Source: Deroplatys truncata | Lineage: Eukaryota > Arthropoda > Insecta > Mantodea > Mantidae | NCBI GenBank assembly: GCA_030765065.1 | Contig: CM060977.1 | Location: 91,715,795 to 91,779,794, forward strand | Reading direction: 5' to 3' | DNA length: 64,000 bases | In this document: positions 35,745-46,566 of the stretch, one piece after another | How the letters are laid out: every line of letters begins with the position of its first letter | Position numbering within the stretch: position 1 is the first letter of the stretch | The notes under the pieces: generated by a model | Databases searched by the model: none | The model's input: the letters and a program-made list of their open reading frames with translations, nothing else | What the model was told of the DNA's origin: nothing | Program-made: the position numbers and the translations under genes

Positions 35745-35920
35745 ATAAGTGCCGTCGGTGTAATCGAATTTCACTCTGCAGTTCTTTTACATGCTGGTAA
35801 ATCTAGTTACATGGGGCTGTTGTTTTTAAGCACACTTATAAATCGGACTGGGTTGGGTTTGAACCCACGACCTTGGGAACATAAAATCAGCGCCTAACCA
35901 ACTGAGCCACCCAGACCGAC
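35745..35920 (-). mobile_element. SINE, tRNA-derived head plus start of body
   Basis: On the minus strand: GGTGGCTCAGTTGGTTAGGC (A box region), GGGTTCAAACCC (B box), then 'aagtgtgcttaaaa' and 'taaatctagttaca'-type body. The head has a near-perfect T arm, but the anticodon arm does not pair, so it is SINE-derived. A related headless piece is at 37.46-37.58 kb. Confidence 0.75.
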
Positions 35921-35935
35921 TCCTTTAGGTATACT

Positions 35936-36215
35936 AGGTTTCGTGGCGTTTGACGGTGCCGGACAGATGGCGCGGATGCATGATCAAAGGAAAGAATACT
36001 CCCCGCGGACACCAAAGGGCTGCTTGGTTGGTGGGTCGTTCAACTTCCACTCTCGGCAATTCCAGCAGGGGGACAGGTCTTCGGGCTTGGAAATGCTAGG
36101 GCCTTTCGCGCGTCTCTGGGGCCTGTAGTCTCCTACGGTTCCTTCGCTTCATCCCTTCCGGGGTAGCCGCGATAGATCTATACAGGACGCAGCGCGTGAA
36201 ACACCTATACCTATA
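35936..36215 (+). mobile_element. SINE body fragment
   Basis: 'gacggtgccggacagatggc', 'ccccgcggacaccaaagggc' and 'tctcctacggttccttcg' match the body at 63.58-63.83 kb and, in reverse, 26.97-27.4 and 51.0-51.4 kb. The head is missing, replaced by the opposite-orientation SINE at 35745-35920. Confidence 0.72.
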
Positions 36216-36221
36216 CCGCTT

Positions 36222-36730
36222 GAAAAAGTATTTCAAAATTCAAGCAAATAACAAGGAATATTTGACATAAATTGGGTGCTTTAATGACATCTACTTTTTT
36301 GCACAGTAAGATTTCTGATATCGCTTACGGTTTAATAATTATACAAAAATCATTCAAAATGAAGAGGTTTCTAAAGGCTATTCGCAGAAAATCCAAGATA
36401 TACATTTTATTTTTTGTGCAAATATCTTAAACATATGCTATTGAAACAAAATTATTAGAGCGATTTTTACGAAATTAAAAACCTTTCCATATTTTCAGGG
36501 TAGTTTGTGCTGGGGGGAATTTGTTCAAAATCTTTGTGTCGCTTCCTTCGAAGAACTTTGAAGTTGTATGTAAGTTTGGATTTTAACCGAAGTTTGTTTT
36601 TGAGAGACATACCTGGAGCTACTTATAAAAGTGTTTTTTTCGGTTCAAGACGTAGAACGTGTATTTCAAGTGAAATCTCGGCATCGAATAGTTGGATGAA
36701 ATGCAATACTTTCTCTACTTAGTATAGGTA
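36222..36730 (-). mobile_element. HINE-like repeat, 3'-truncated copy
   Basis: Plus-strand reading runs from 'attcaagcaaataacaagg' through 'attttattttttgtgcaaat' to 'gaaatgcaatactttctcta'. The 3' half of the element is absent. Confidence 0.82.
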
Positions 36731-37455
36731 AACGATAGATAAATTAATAAGAAAAGGATATGATTTAAAACTTAATGTAACATGAAATCTCGTTTAAGTG
36801 CCGTAGATGTCAATGCACTCCGTTGGGTAGCGCCAGTTGCAAGGATTATGACTAAAGCTAGTGCGGAATGAATTTATAATGCCCTTCTAGCTCAGCACAT
36901 GGCACCATCTTGCTAAGCCCTGTGTGCTCACAACGACCAAGTGATGCAACTACAGTAACTAATTCCTTGTCCGGGTAATGCGGTCAACGAACAGTTATGT
37001 AACAATATTCCCATGCTACCTACTTTTGAACATCATACAGGGTATCAAAACATGCATGCAAACACGTGCCATCTATATGAATTGCAGAGAACAAACGTGG
37101 TCTAACAGGGCCACGCACAAGCTCTCGCCACAGACTCACGCCAGGTAGGAGTATAGATGTCATCGGAGTAGATCCACAGGAGTAAACAGACGTGCATAAA
37201 AGTGATCCTAATAGAACGCAGCTGTTTATGTTAGTACAGACGAATCTAGCCCTACCCTCTGCCAGCGTGACTTCCTCTATTCTTTCAGCATAAAATTCTA
37301 ACCATTGGATTGGCAGAGTACTTTACCTCTCCCAAACTGAACGGAAAAAAAGTTGAATTTTATTTATGAACGCTCTTTAACTGCTATGGTTCTTAGCGTC
37401 CCATTCTATATTGGGTTTTAAGGACAGGGCATTTTCCTTAGAGGCCTCTTTATCA
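36731..37455. other. Non-coding stretch
   Basis: No recognised gene or repeat. Confidence 0.4.
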
Positions 37456-37459
37456 GGTT

Positions 37460-37585
37460 TGAAGTTTTTTTACGTGCCGTAAACATACGACAGGGACCAC
37501 CGGCTTTACTTACGTTCCTGAGGAAACCAAACTAAGGATTTTTACGTCCGAAAAAATCCATCAATCAGCCGGATTTGAACCCAAA
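37460..37585 (-). mobile_element. SINE fragment, head-proximal
   Basis: The minus-strand B box-like GGGTTCAAATCC followed by 'ggctgattgatgg', 'aaaatccttagtttggtttc' and 'tttacggcacgtaaa' resembles a common insect SINE arrangement. The A box side is replaced by the next SINE. Confidence 0.45.
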
Positions 37586-37587
37586 TC

Positions 37588-38070
37588 GAGCAGGATGGTT
37601 CAGGCGGCAATGTCTGTGGCCCGCATTCCTGAGGTCCCGCGTTCGATCCCCGGCCACCCCCAGTCTGTCCCATGGGTTTTTCGTGGTTTCTCTCGGTCGA
37701 CAGGCAAATGTTGGGGTGGTTCATCTTCTAACACGACTCTCCCTCTCATTTCCTGTACCCATCATCTCCCTGTGCGTTCTTAGAGATTTCTTCCTGGCGT
37801 CGCTGCGGAGACTACTCAGGTCTCTCCTCCAAATGGGCTCCACCCTGTGGGGACTGCCATAGGTTCGGTAGTTTGTGGGCGGATGCGTTCAATCTGGAAA
37901 CATTAGAGAACCCGCCTATGCTTGTGTCCGTCATCCGGATCTGGAGCCCTTTGGGTCTCTCTCCTCATCCTTCTCTCTTGAAGGTCACTAGTAGGAGTAC
38001 AAGGGGCCTACTGGCCTGCGTGCGGTGCTCTGCCCCGGTTACAAGTGTCCCCATCGTTCGTTTACCTTTT
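37588..38070 (+). mobile_element. SINE, near full-length copy
   Basis: Head with A box-like ATGGTTCAGGCGG (37594-37606) and B box-like GCGTTCGATCCCC (37642-37654); body with 'catgggtttttcgtggtttc' and 'ggtgctctgccccggtt' near the end. No clear target duplication. Overlapping open frames are incidental. Confidence 0.75.
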
Positions 38071-38184
38071 CACCGCCCCAAAATATGGTCAAAATACCGA
38101 AGTGTAACATTAAAACTAGTATCTACGTTCTCAGAAACGGCGTATTGTTAAAACAATGCTTCCTTAAACTTGGGTGCTAAAATA

Positions 38185-38735
38185 AAATATAACAGAAATG
38201 CAAGTAATGAATTTTAATTACTTGGGGGTATAGGTTGGCCTTAATACAAAAACTGAAATTAATAAAAAATTGCGTTTAATTCAACAGATATGTGGGTCAA
38301 TCAAAAGGCCATTAACAATAAAAGTAAAAGAAGAAAAATTCTTGAAATTTTTCAAAGCATCAGTGATGTCAATGCTATTGTTTGGGTTGGAATGCTGGAT
38401 AACAAAGCAGACAAACAAAAGAAGAACGGAGGTAGCTGAATTGAGATTTTTAAAATATGTAAAAGGCCATACATTAGTGGATAAAAAGAAAAATCAAGAA
38501 ATTCGAAATGAATTAAAAAGTTTAGCATACTGACGAGATTGAAGATATCAACAAAAAAAAAAGTATGAACATGTATTAAGAATGAATACACCTTTGAATA
38601 TTTTAAAATATAAACCAAAAGGTAAAAGAATTCATGCCTGACCTAGTAAGACATGAATCGAACAGTTATTTAACTTAAATGGAGCGGGAGCAGACTAATA
38701 ATAGTCTAATCCTTGAAGAATACTAATGATGAAAA
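38185..38735 (+). pseudogene. Non-LTR retrotransposon RT C-terminal remnant (same family as 4545-5450)
   Basis: After 'FNYLGV-stop-VG' the frame at 38270-38533 gives EINKKLRLIQQICGSIKR, LLFGLECWITK, EVAELRFLKYVKGHT and NQEIRNELKSLAY; then ILKYKPKGKRIHA and SKT-stop-IEQ in shifted frames. These correspond block by block to LYGSECWTL, EMKFLRF and KPKGQRSP of the remnant at 5 kb. No RT active site is present. Confidence 0.8.
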
Positions 38736-38897
38736 ACGCAGAAATAAAGACAAAGGTTAATAACTATGTTTATGTTTTTTAATACAATTAAACCTTATAT
38801 TTTTGCTCATTAGCGTTTATTAATGTCGTTTTCTTATTGCATTTCGATGGCGGCAAAAACTTTAAGCTTTGTCTCTATGGGCTGATGAAAGCTTCCA

Positions 38898-40176
38898 TAA
38901 GGGTCACTCCAAACGTTTTGAGATGGACGCAATACAATTTAGATCTGATCATTGCATCTTTTCAAAATATTCTCCATTGCATTCTGTACACCGCCTCATC
39001 CATTCAAACCATTTTTCAAATGCTGAACGCCATTCTTCTTTGGAGAGAGCGCAAATACATGCTTCGTAAGCAGCTACTGCGGCTTCAAGTGACACACATC
39101 GTTTAACTCGAGTTTTCCCTTCATTTTGTGAAATATAAAAAGACGCATGAGGTCAGATCTGGACTGTAGGGAGGATGGGACAAATATCTGACCTAGCAAA
39201 AATGACGTTGTTTCTTGTGTAGTGTGAGCAGAGGCATTGTCATGGTGCAACAAAATTCCACGCAGACCAGTCTTAGGACGCTTTCTTCTCACTTCATTGA
39301 ACACTTATGGCAGACATATTGTGGTGTACCATCTGGCAGTAACAGTCTTTAGTCCCTCATGCGGAATCGTCACAATGTCGCCACGTGCCGAGAAGAAGGA
39401 ACAAATCATCTTCTTGCGACAACCTGCTCTTTCACTTCACTTTTGTTGGGGGATCTTCTCCCAGGAAGACCCAGATCGCTAATTGTCGTTTAGTTTCTAA
39501 ACCACACTGGTAAATCTAGCTTTCGTCACCTATTACAATGCTAAATATATTTTTGGATCTTTCTCTATTTTATTTTTCAATCATTTTCTGGCAACATTGC
39601 ACACGTGCTTGTTTATACTAATTTGTGAGGTAGTGAGGGATCCAGCGACTGCAAAGCTTCCTGACGTCAAGTTTTTATTTCAGGATTGTTTTCACTGCTG
39701 CCAATCCAATATTTAGGGCTTCTTGAATCTGGCTATTTGTCAAAGATGGATTTCCCGCAACATGTGCTCTGCTTTCATCCATTGTTGCTGTAGCCGGCCG
39801 TCCTGCTCGGTCTTCATCTTCAAGGGAATCCCTTCGTCTTCTAAACCCTGCGTACCATCATAAATGGTGGATTGCGAAGGGCAAAGATCCCCAAATGCAC
39901 GATGCAGTCTTTCAAAGTATTCTCTCTCCCGTAAACCGACATCAAAGTCATAGAAAATCATAGTACGGAAATGCTCTCGCTTGAGATCCATCCTAGGTAT
40001 GGCGTAACAACACCTGTTATACATACACACGCGGGGCTGTCCAAGTACATTGTTGAAACGCGCCCAGACTTGCACTCGTTGCTATCTGAACTTCAATGTG
40101 AAGTTAGGAAAAGCCGATTTGGCTTATCACCACTCATTATTTCCCATTATCAAAACTTTCAGAGTGACCCTTTGTA
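38898..40176 (-). mobile_element. mariner transposon, full-length, decayed
   Basis: Inverted ends: plus-strand left AAGGGTCACTCCAAACGTTT (from 38899) and reverse complement of the right AAAGGGTCACTCTGAAAGTT (to about 40173), bordered by TA at 38898-38899 and 40175-40176. The element is about 1.28 kb, the family's normal size, with transposase remains throughout on the minus strand. It is unrelated at its ends to the mariners at 9.1 and 57.2 kb. Confidence 0.87.
38949..39991 (-). pseudogene. mariner transposase, inactivated by many lesions
   Basis: Recognisable blocks in order: MDLKREHFRTMIFYDF start and ERLHRAFGDLCPSQSTIY (N-terminal helix-turn-helix region, 39991 downward), then IGDES (first D) near 39530, GLRGILLHHDNASAHT (second D) near 39240, a degraded YSPDLAP equivalent (SRSDLM), and the C terminus EAAVAAYEACICALSKEEW and FEKWFEWMRRC up to FEKMQ-stop. 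Frame changes and stops occur between nearly every block. The third catalytic D block is altered. Confidence 0.88.
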
Positions 40177-40471
40177 TAACCATCGTAGTTGTCGTCCAGG
40201 TTAACGACATATGCAAATAATATTATTTATCCTTTACTCTAGAAGCCCTTCATTGTGTACCAATCATAGCGAAACTTTTTCATAGTGGGGGTATCTGCAG
40301 CACCCCTTCATTCCACATAGATTATAACCCATTCATTGGTTCGTTTTTATGTCTGTGTAGTGTTTTTCAGACCAGTCACGTAGAGAACTGTTACAGGTTG
40401 GCGGAAGTCAAAGGTTAGATATCTGAAGGAGGAAACCTTACGGAGGGAAAAACACTATTACGATCTATGAA
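40177..40471. other. Non-coding stretch
   Basis: Nothing recognised. Confidence 0.4.
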
Positions 40472-40984
40472 TATTGGCCACCGAGCTAGATGGCTCCGCG
40501 GTACTGTGTAATTTTTGTATTTGGGACATCCTAGGTTCAATTCCCGGTGGCCGCTCACTCTGACCATGGAGTTTTCGTGATTTTCCCTGGTTTAGAAAGG
40601 CGAATATAAAGTGGTGTATTCTACCACGGCCCTCCTCTCTCTTCTCCCCATTTTATATCATTCATTTCCCTTTTATGTTTGAGATTGACTCTGTGGCTGT
40701 GGTTCGGTAGGTGCCGGGAAGATGGTGCGGGGGCTTGCGGTTTGGAAGTATGTATATTCCGGTCCCACTGAAGGGACGTCTCCGAACAGCCTTCCCATGA
40801 CTGGGTGATCAAAGCCGGAACTGTTAGAGAACTCTAAGCGTCTCTGTCCGGCTTCGCTCTGTAACCCGTGTGTCTCCTGCGGTTCTCCCACCTTATCCGT
40901 TTCTCCCAGTTCAATGGATCTCTTGAGGGTCTCATTGTTAGGTGTCCCCTCCGTTCCCTAGTCCAGTCCAGGGGTATGGGCCAC
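40472..40984 (+). mobile_element. SINE with target duplication (same family as 31168-31704)
   Basis: TATTGGCCAC (40472-40481) and TATGGGCCAC (40975-40984) flank a 493-base body. The head has A box-like TGGCTCCGCGG (40491-40501) and B box-like GGTTCAATTCCC (40530-40541). The body shares 'tttgagattgactctgtggc', 'aaagccggaactgttag' and 'tctcctgcggttctccc' with the 31.2-kb copy. Confidence 0.9.
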
Positions 40985-42140
40985 ATTTTATGCACGTCAG
41001 TGTACATGATCTCTTGAGCAATATATGAATACTAGCTGCCTTACCCAAAACATTGCACAATTAGCTTTTTAAACTTCAGTGACGAATTCATCAATTTCAT
41101 TTACCTCCCCGTTCTTTATGAAATTCTTGTACAATGATCTAGAGTGTTTTTATAGTCAATCCTTTCCTTCACCCCTTATAATTTTAATTTCGTACACTCT
41201 CCTCTATTCCAATTAACATTAAAAAATCTCCTGATGTTTACGCAAGAGGATGTGAAACATCGGCAGAAGGTCTGACTTCCTTAACTTCCTCTTGGCAATC
41301 TTCCAAGTTCTGGAAATGCTGCATAGCTTACAAGTACTCTTTGGTAGCAAAGAATCCTAGGTCGGAATGGTCAAGTAATTATTTAGATAATTTAGTAGAT
41401 TAAATTTTAAATATTTGTACCTTACTTTTTGGTCCCATACTTATTTAGTAACACAAAAGCTGCATACTTTTCACATAGCTGCGGAACCTTTAACACATAC
41501 AGCGAAATCGGATCCAGCATTCCCAGGCCACCTAGTTAACCTCTTTAGAAAACAGATAGAGTTTGTGATCATCTATCTTCTCAGTTAATATAAAATACCG
41601 GTTCACTGTTTTCTAATGTTAGCAGTTTTCTCTCTTTATACAACTATTAAGCGCGTCCAGCTAAAGAACTTGATTACAACATAAATACAAAGGAAATGTT
41701 ACAAACCTTTCTTAGATGAGGTTGTTAGAAGGTATTGGCATCTAGTACTTCAGTACATTCATCCATAGGATTAAATAAAGGAGACTGTTTCATTACATAC
41801 ACATCTGCAGTGTTTAATAAATGTCATTTAAAGTAACAAACATAACACAGGATCGATTGTCGATTTTTAAACCCTGTCTTCTGTTTGTTGAAGTGTTACG
41901 TCATGGCCATTAATGTATATTCATTGCAATAAAATGTAACTGGCTTTTGCTTTTGTACTCTGAGGAGATTATTAACTATTTACATTCTGTGGAGCAACAG
42001 CAATTATTTCTTCTACTCCATGGCATTCTCAAATAAAGGTCAACGCTTTCTTCGAAAGTATGCTTTTTTATTACTCTATGTATATTACGTCGCTTTAACT
42101 GCAGGGTCATATCGCGATGGATCTGTTAGTGGATAACTCT
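40985..42140. other. Non-coding stretch
   Basis: AT-rich; no recognised gene or repeat. Confidence 0.4.
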
Positions 42141-42580
42141 GGCGGACAGTTAGCCTTCTAGATCTCATCCCTGTAACCACCTGCTTCATGGTATTTACAG
42201 AGACAGGCGCATAGCAGCTGGATCTTCTGTTTCGTGCCGTGCAGATGGCATTAGCGTGCCGTCCAGTCTAACTGCTGCTTTCTATAGAAAGGCGGACAGT
42301 TAGCCTTCTAGGTCTCATCCTTGTAACCATGCCACCTTGCTTCGTCATGTGTCCACAGAGACCCTAGCGCATAGCAGCCGGACTTTCTGCTTCCTGCCGT
42401 CCAGTCCAACCGCCGCCCTTACTCAGAAAGGCGGACAGTTAGCCTTCTAGGTCTCATCCATGTAACCATGCCACCTTGCTTCGTCATGTGTCCACAGAGA
42501 CCCTAGCGCGTAGCAGCTGGATCTTCTGCTTCGTGTCGTGCAAATGGCATTAGGGTGCCGTTCAGTTCACCTGCTTTTAT
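42141..42580. repeat. Tandem triplication, unit about 140-150 bp
   Basis: Three units each start GGCGGACAGTTAGCCTTCTA (42141, 42291, 42430) and contain 'catagcagctgg' and 'tccagt'-type blocks. Unit 2 (139 bases) lacks the 'cagatggcattag' insert that units 1 and 3 have. Units 2 and 3 share 'accttgcttcgtcatgtgtc' in a form that differs from unit 1. Moderately GC-rich against AT-rich flanks. No open frame runs through it. Confidence 0.9.
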
Positions 42581-42664
42581 TGTCTGTGGATAGATAGCAC
42601 AGCATTCGCTATTACCACCTATTTTTCATTTTTACTATTGTTTTAGCTTAAGGTGGAACTTTGG

Positions 42665-42818
42665 GTTGTGGTATTAAACATCCAATCCAGCATTTACTTT
42701 AGCGACTGAGGGAAATCACGAAAAAACGTCAGTCTGTTTGATCGGCCCACGGGATTTGAACTCGGGACCTCCCAAATGCGGGCCACAGGCGCTACCGCCT
42801 GAGGCATTCCACTCGGTG
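42665..42818 (-). mobile_element. SINE head, 3'-truncated
   Basis: On the minus strand: CGAGTGGAATGCCTCAGGCG (A box region), GCCCGCATTTGGGAGGTCCC, GAGTTCAAATCCC (B box), then 'tttcgtgatttccctcagtc' and 'aatgctggattgg'. The SINE body breaks off after about 150 bases. Confidence 0.75.
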
Positions 42819-43135
42819 CAAGTATGTTCTTTTATAACTCAAATGTGTTCGTATTAGAGTTCAAGGGCTTTGTAAGCAGTTCTAATATTTTAATAATTTA
42901 TGAAATGAAATTAGAAGGCGTTCATTGTCAGAACGATTTGGGGCTTTTAATGGTGAAACAATTATCTAAACAGGTTGAGTGTTTTTTTGAGATTACCTTA
43001 TATAAAAAAACAGACAAATTTCCTCTTTATAATAGAGAAATGATGGAGAGTGTATAAGCCCCGGCGTCACTGTATTGAAGCTGCTGAATTTGGCTCGGTA
43101 ACTTTTTATGTTTACGCATAAAGCTTGAGGCAGTA
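42819..43135. other. AT-rich spacer before the LTR element
   Basis: An open frame at 42824-43057 (plus) has no recognised domain. Confidence 0.35.
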
Positions 43136-44033
43136 TTTTTAACACTTAAATGATATCAGTCTAATTATATAACATAAAATATAATAACAGCCCGCCTTAA
43201 AGCAATATGTGTATAAATAATATATAAAGTGTATGTAACAGCCATTATATTATGTTTATATTATTATGTACATGTATAATAATGTAATGTGAATGTATTA
43301 AGTAATTTAACAATGTAGGAGCTGTGAGAATAGAGGCCGAAAGTTGCTAACAATAAGGTAACTTTGAGGCAATAATGATTGGAAAGTTTAATATTGCTTC
43401 TAATAATTCTTGGAACTCTAATGAAATATTTAAAACAGTTATAAATAGCCAATCAAAAACTAGAAAACCTTGAAGTTAAATAAAAGTATTCTATTGCAGT
43501 AAAGTTAGCCAATCAGAGACTTGAAATATAGTAAAAGTATAAATTTAGGCGGTAGAAGCCAGACGCTAGAAGACAGCGTACCCAACCAGATGCTACTAGA
43601 CGGCGAACTGTTCGTTCGAAACGTATTCAGTGTGAGACAGAAAAAATTCATTACGGCGTGAATAATATAAAGTTTACGTGTTAAATAGTACAAGTAATAA
43701 TAATTTTACACCTCTACAGTAGGATATATCAGTGAAGTGTTATTTAATCGTGTGAAAGATTAATAAAACGAAGTGAAATACCATTATAATTTGTGTAAGC
43801 CTTCATTCTTTAGCCACACCGAGCCCTGCTAAGAGATACGTATTTCTGCAAATTAATACTGACGCAGCCGAGGCATAAATATATAATATTTAAATAAACA
43901 TTAAAATACAAAGTTGATTTTTTAAACATAGGGCGAAGGCCACCGGAAAGTTTGTATCGTACGTGGGGCTCCAACTACCTCAAGTTTGGTGCTCAAAGCG
44001 TGGTGCTAATAATTTAAAGATACATATACTTCA
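43136..44033 (+). repeat. 5' long terminal repeat (898 bp)
   Basis: Begins TGAGGCAGTATTTTTA and ends ...TACTTCA. It is a direct repeat of 46567-47469 with scattered differences and small indels. Promoter-like features: two AGCCAATCA (CCAAT) boxes at about 43448 and 43507, a TATAAAT at 43538-43544 and an AATAAA at 43762-43767, in U3-R order. Divergence from the 3' LTR implies an old insertion. Confidence 0.93.
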
Positions 44034-44036
44034 AAT

Positions 44037-44056
44037 TGGCGCCTAAACGTGGGGCC
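44037..44056 (+). promoter_or_regulatory. Primer binding site, tRNA-Lys type
   Basis: TGGCGCCTAAACGTGGGGCC starts three bases after the LTR end. It differs by a base or so from the site complementary to the 3' end of tRNA-Lys(1,2), used by several retroelements. It marks the start of minus-strand DNA synthesis. Confidence 0.85.
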
Positions 44057-44444
44057 AGAATAGGCAAGAATAGGTAAAAAGAAGAAAAGAATCAAGGAAG
44101 AGTTACCAGAATCGACGAAACTACAACACTTAACTACAGGATCTCAGAGTACTTCAAAATCATCAACAATAACATCATCCAAGGACAGCAAAAATTCTTT
44201 AAGGTGTACGGGGCACGCAATCAACAATTCAACTAGAATATACGAGGGAATATCAGGGTATAAAGGTTTACTAACACAGCCAGAACAAAAGGTCAGAAAA
44301 TTCCAATACTTTATATGTATATAATTGTCAAGATAGTTAAGAAAATATACATTGTTATTAAAATAATTTCATGTTGTTAAAAGTGGAAAATTAAAATTCA
44401 GCAGTTCCAAACGAAATATAACAATAGAAAATATAGAAAATAAA

Positions 44445-46130
44445 ATGGAAAGAGAAAACAATGAAAATATGGAAGTACGAGAGGATAGGTCAGCCATTAC
44501 AGATTCCAATATAAATTCACAGTCAGAGGTAGAGGAAACAAATAGGTTGAACGTAGAAGAACAATCATCTGTAAATTCACAGTTAGGTATAGAAAGAGAT
44601 AGCAATAATATGCTAGGTCAATCACCTTTACATGTATTAGTGCAGAGAACAATAAATGAAAGAAATACTATTCCTCATACATCTAGTCAACAAGATAAAG
44701 AAAACTTATCACAGCAGAATTTTATGTGCCTTCTAAAAGCAATAACTGAATTTAGTACACAGTTAAATAATAAGTTAACTGAAACTGATAATAAGATAAC
44801 TGAAACTATTACAGAGCTGAGAGTAGAATTAAGTAATAAGTTAACTGAAACTAACACAGAGCTAAGAAAAGAGTTAAGTAATAAGTTAAATGACAATAGT
44901 ACAAAGTTAAGTAATACGTTAACTGAAACTAATACAGAGCTATCTAGTATAAAAAATGATCTTGTTAAGCAAATAGAAAATTGTATGAAAGAAAGTAAAG
45001 CTGAAAGTAGGAGGTTATAAATCAAAATAGAACAATCTTCTAAAGCACTTCAAAATGATATAGATTTAAAAGTAAATAAAGGTTGTAAGCAATTAGAACA
45101 GAAATTGTCAAGTCATATTGATAAAAATCTACTGAAATGGAGTTGAAAATTACTAATACTAAACAGGTATTTGTAATAAGTTAGGTAAACAGGGTGAAGA
45201 ATTAAAAACAATGGTAGAAAATACAAATGCAGATCTTGTGCAAGTACAAATGGATTTAACAGGGGAAATAAATAAAATGCATGAAATGGCTAAAACAAAT
45301 GTAGATGCAATAAAAGAAGCAAATACAGGGCAAGGACAAGTAATACAATAATAGATGAAATTAAGGATAAAGTACAAGAAAGTAGCAAAGAAAGTAATAA
45401 ACTTAGAAATAGTTTTGAAAATTTAAATACCAGTTTACGAAAAGTAAATGCAAATGTAACTAGTTCAGTAAATGCTTATTCAAATGCATGATAATAATAC
45501 AAGTGCAGAAAGAAGTGTATCACCTTTGTTAACTAATAATACAAGAGACGCTACTGCTTTTTCCATAGCATCAGCCTCTCAAACACAAAACAATAATGAT
45601 GACACATATCCGCATGTACCAAAACAAGTGTCAAACTATTTTTCTGTACTTAATGAATTACCATTACCTTATTTTAATGCTTACTCAAGTCCAGTACAAT
45701 TTATTCATGATTTAGTAAAATATTTTAAATTGAAAAATGTGCCTGAAGCATTAAAATGGTACTTGTTAGAAAATGCTTGGACAACGAATCTTAGAATGGG
45801 AATGGTTACATATGCTAGCAGATAGTGAAATGAGTTTTGAAACATTTACAGTTTTATTTTGAATAAGGTTTGGAATACCTCTGTGCAACATAAGATAAGG
45901 GCAAGCCTAAGTTATTCACAATATAGTAGAGACGACAACTTATCAATGACAGATTATCTTATAAAGTATGCAGGTTTTCTTTGGCACAAGAAGAAACAGA
46001 AAAAGAAAAAGTAACTAGAACATAAAAGGGGAAAGCAATGGAATTTAAAATGTATAATAATATATTTACTAGATGTAACCAATTGTCAATAACACCAATA
46101 ACAAAAGAGAGTATAAATAAAAAGATGTAA
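44445..46130 (+). pseudogene. gag-like gene, broken
   Basis: The first open part (44445-45020, 191 codons) is polar, with repeated LTETNTELRKELSNKL-type heptads over residues ~105-175 that predict a coiled coil; the repeats come from short internal DNA duplications. After stops, an open part at 45472-45825 contains PLPYFNAYSSPVQFIHDLVK and FKLKNVPEALKWYLLENA, the kind of capsid block found in insect retrotransposon Gag. Further capsid-like pieces follow in other frames to about 46000. At least half a dozen stops or shifts. No zinc knuckle is recognised. It would have formed the particle shell. Confidence 0.75.
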
Positions 46131-46551
46131 TAGAAGAAAATCCACTGTTAGCAAGAAAACATAAGAAATCTTAATAACAACTACATTTATAATGTATAGG
46201 AGATAAATGCCTAATTAAGTGTTAAATGTCTAGCACATAGAATATTTAATAGTGGCTGTGTTAGTGAATAAACAAATTTAACTCAGGTCATTGAACTCCA
46301 GATCATTGACCTTACACCAGTCGTTGACCTTAAAAGTGTCAAATGTGGCAGAAAAGATAAATTACTCTGGTATACGAGTGTAGTGAAAACCGTGTTATAT
46401 AAATAGTGACAGTGAGGAATATCAAGTATTTGATATATATATAAGTTATGTATCTTTCTTTCAGAAGACTCTCAAAAAATATTCAAAAAAGAAAAAAAAA
46501 GAAAAAAAATTAAAAAGACAAAACAAAAAGAACATAATTTTGAAATACTTC

Positions 46552-46562
46552 TAAAGGGGGGC
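46552..46562 (+). promoter_or_regulatory. Polypurine tract
   Basis: AAAGGGGGG lies five bases before the 3' LTR start, as expected for the plus-strand primer of LTR elements. An A-rich tract (46484-46530) lies just upstream. Confidence 0.8.
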
Positions 46563-46566
46563 AATT

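Noticed and set aside
35843-35920. tRNA gene on the minus strand
   Set aside because: The T arm pairs, but the anticodon arm does not, and the sequence continues into a SINE body.
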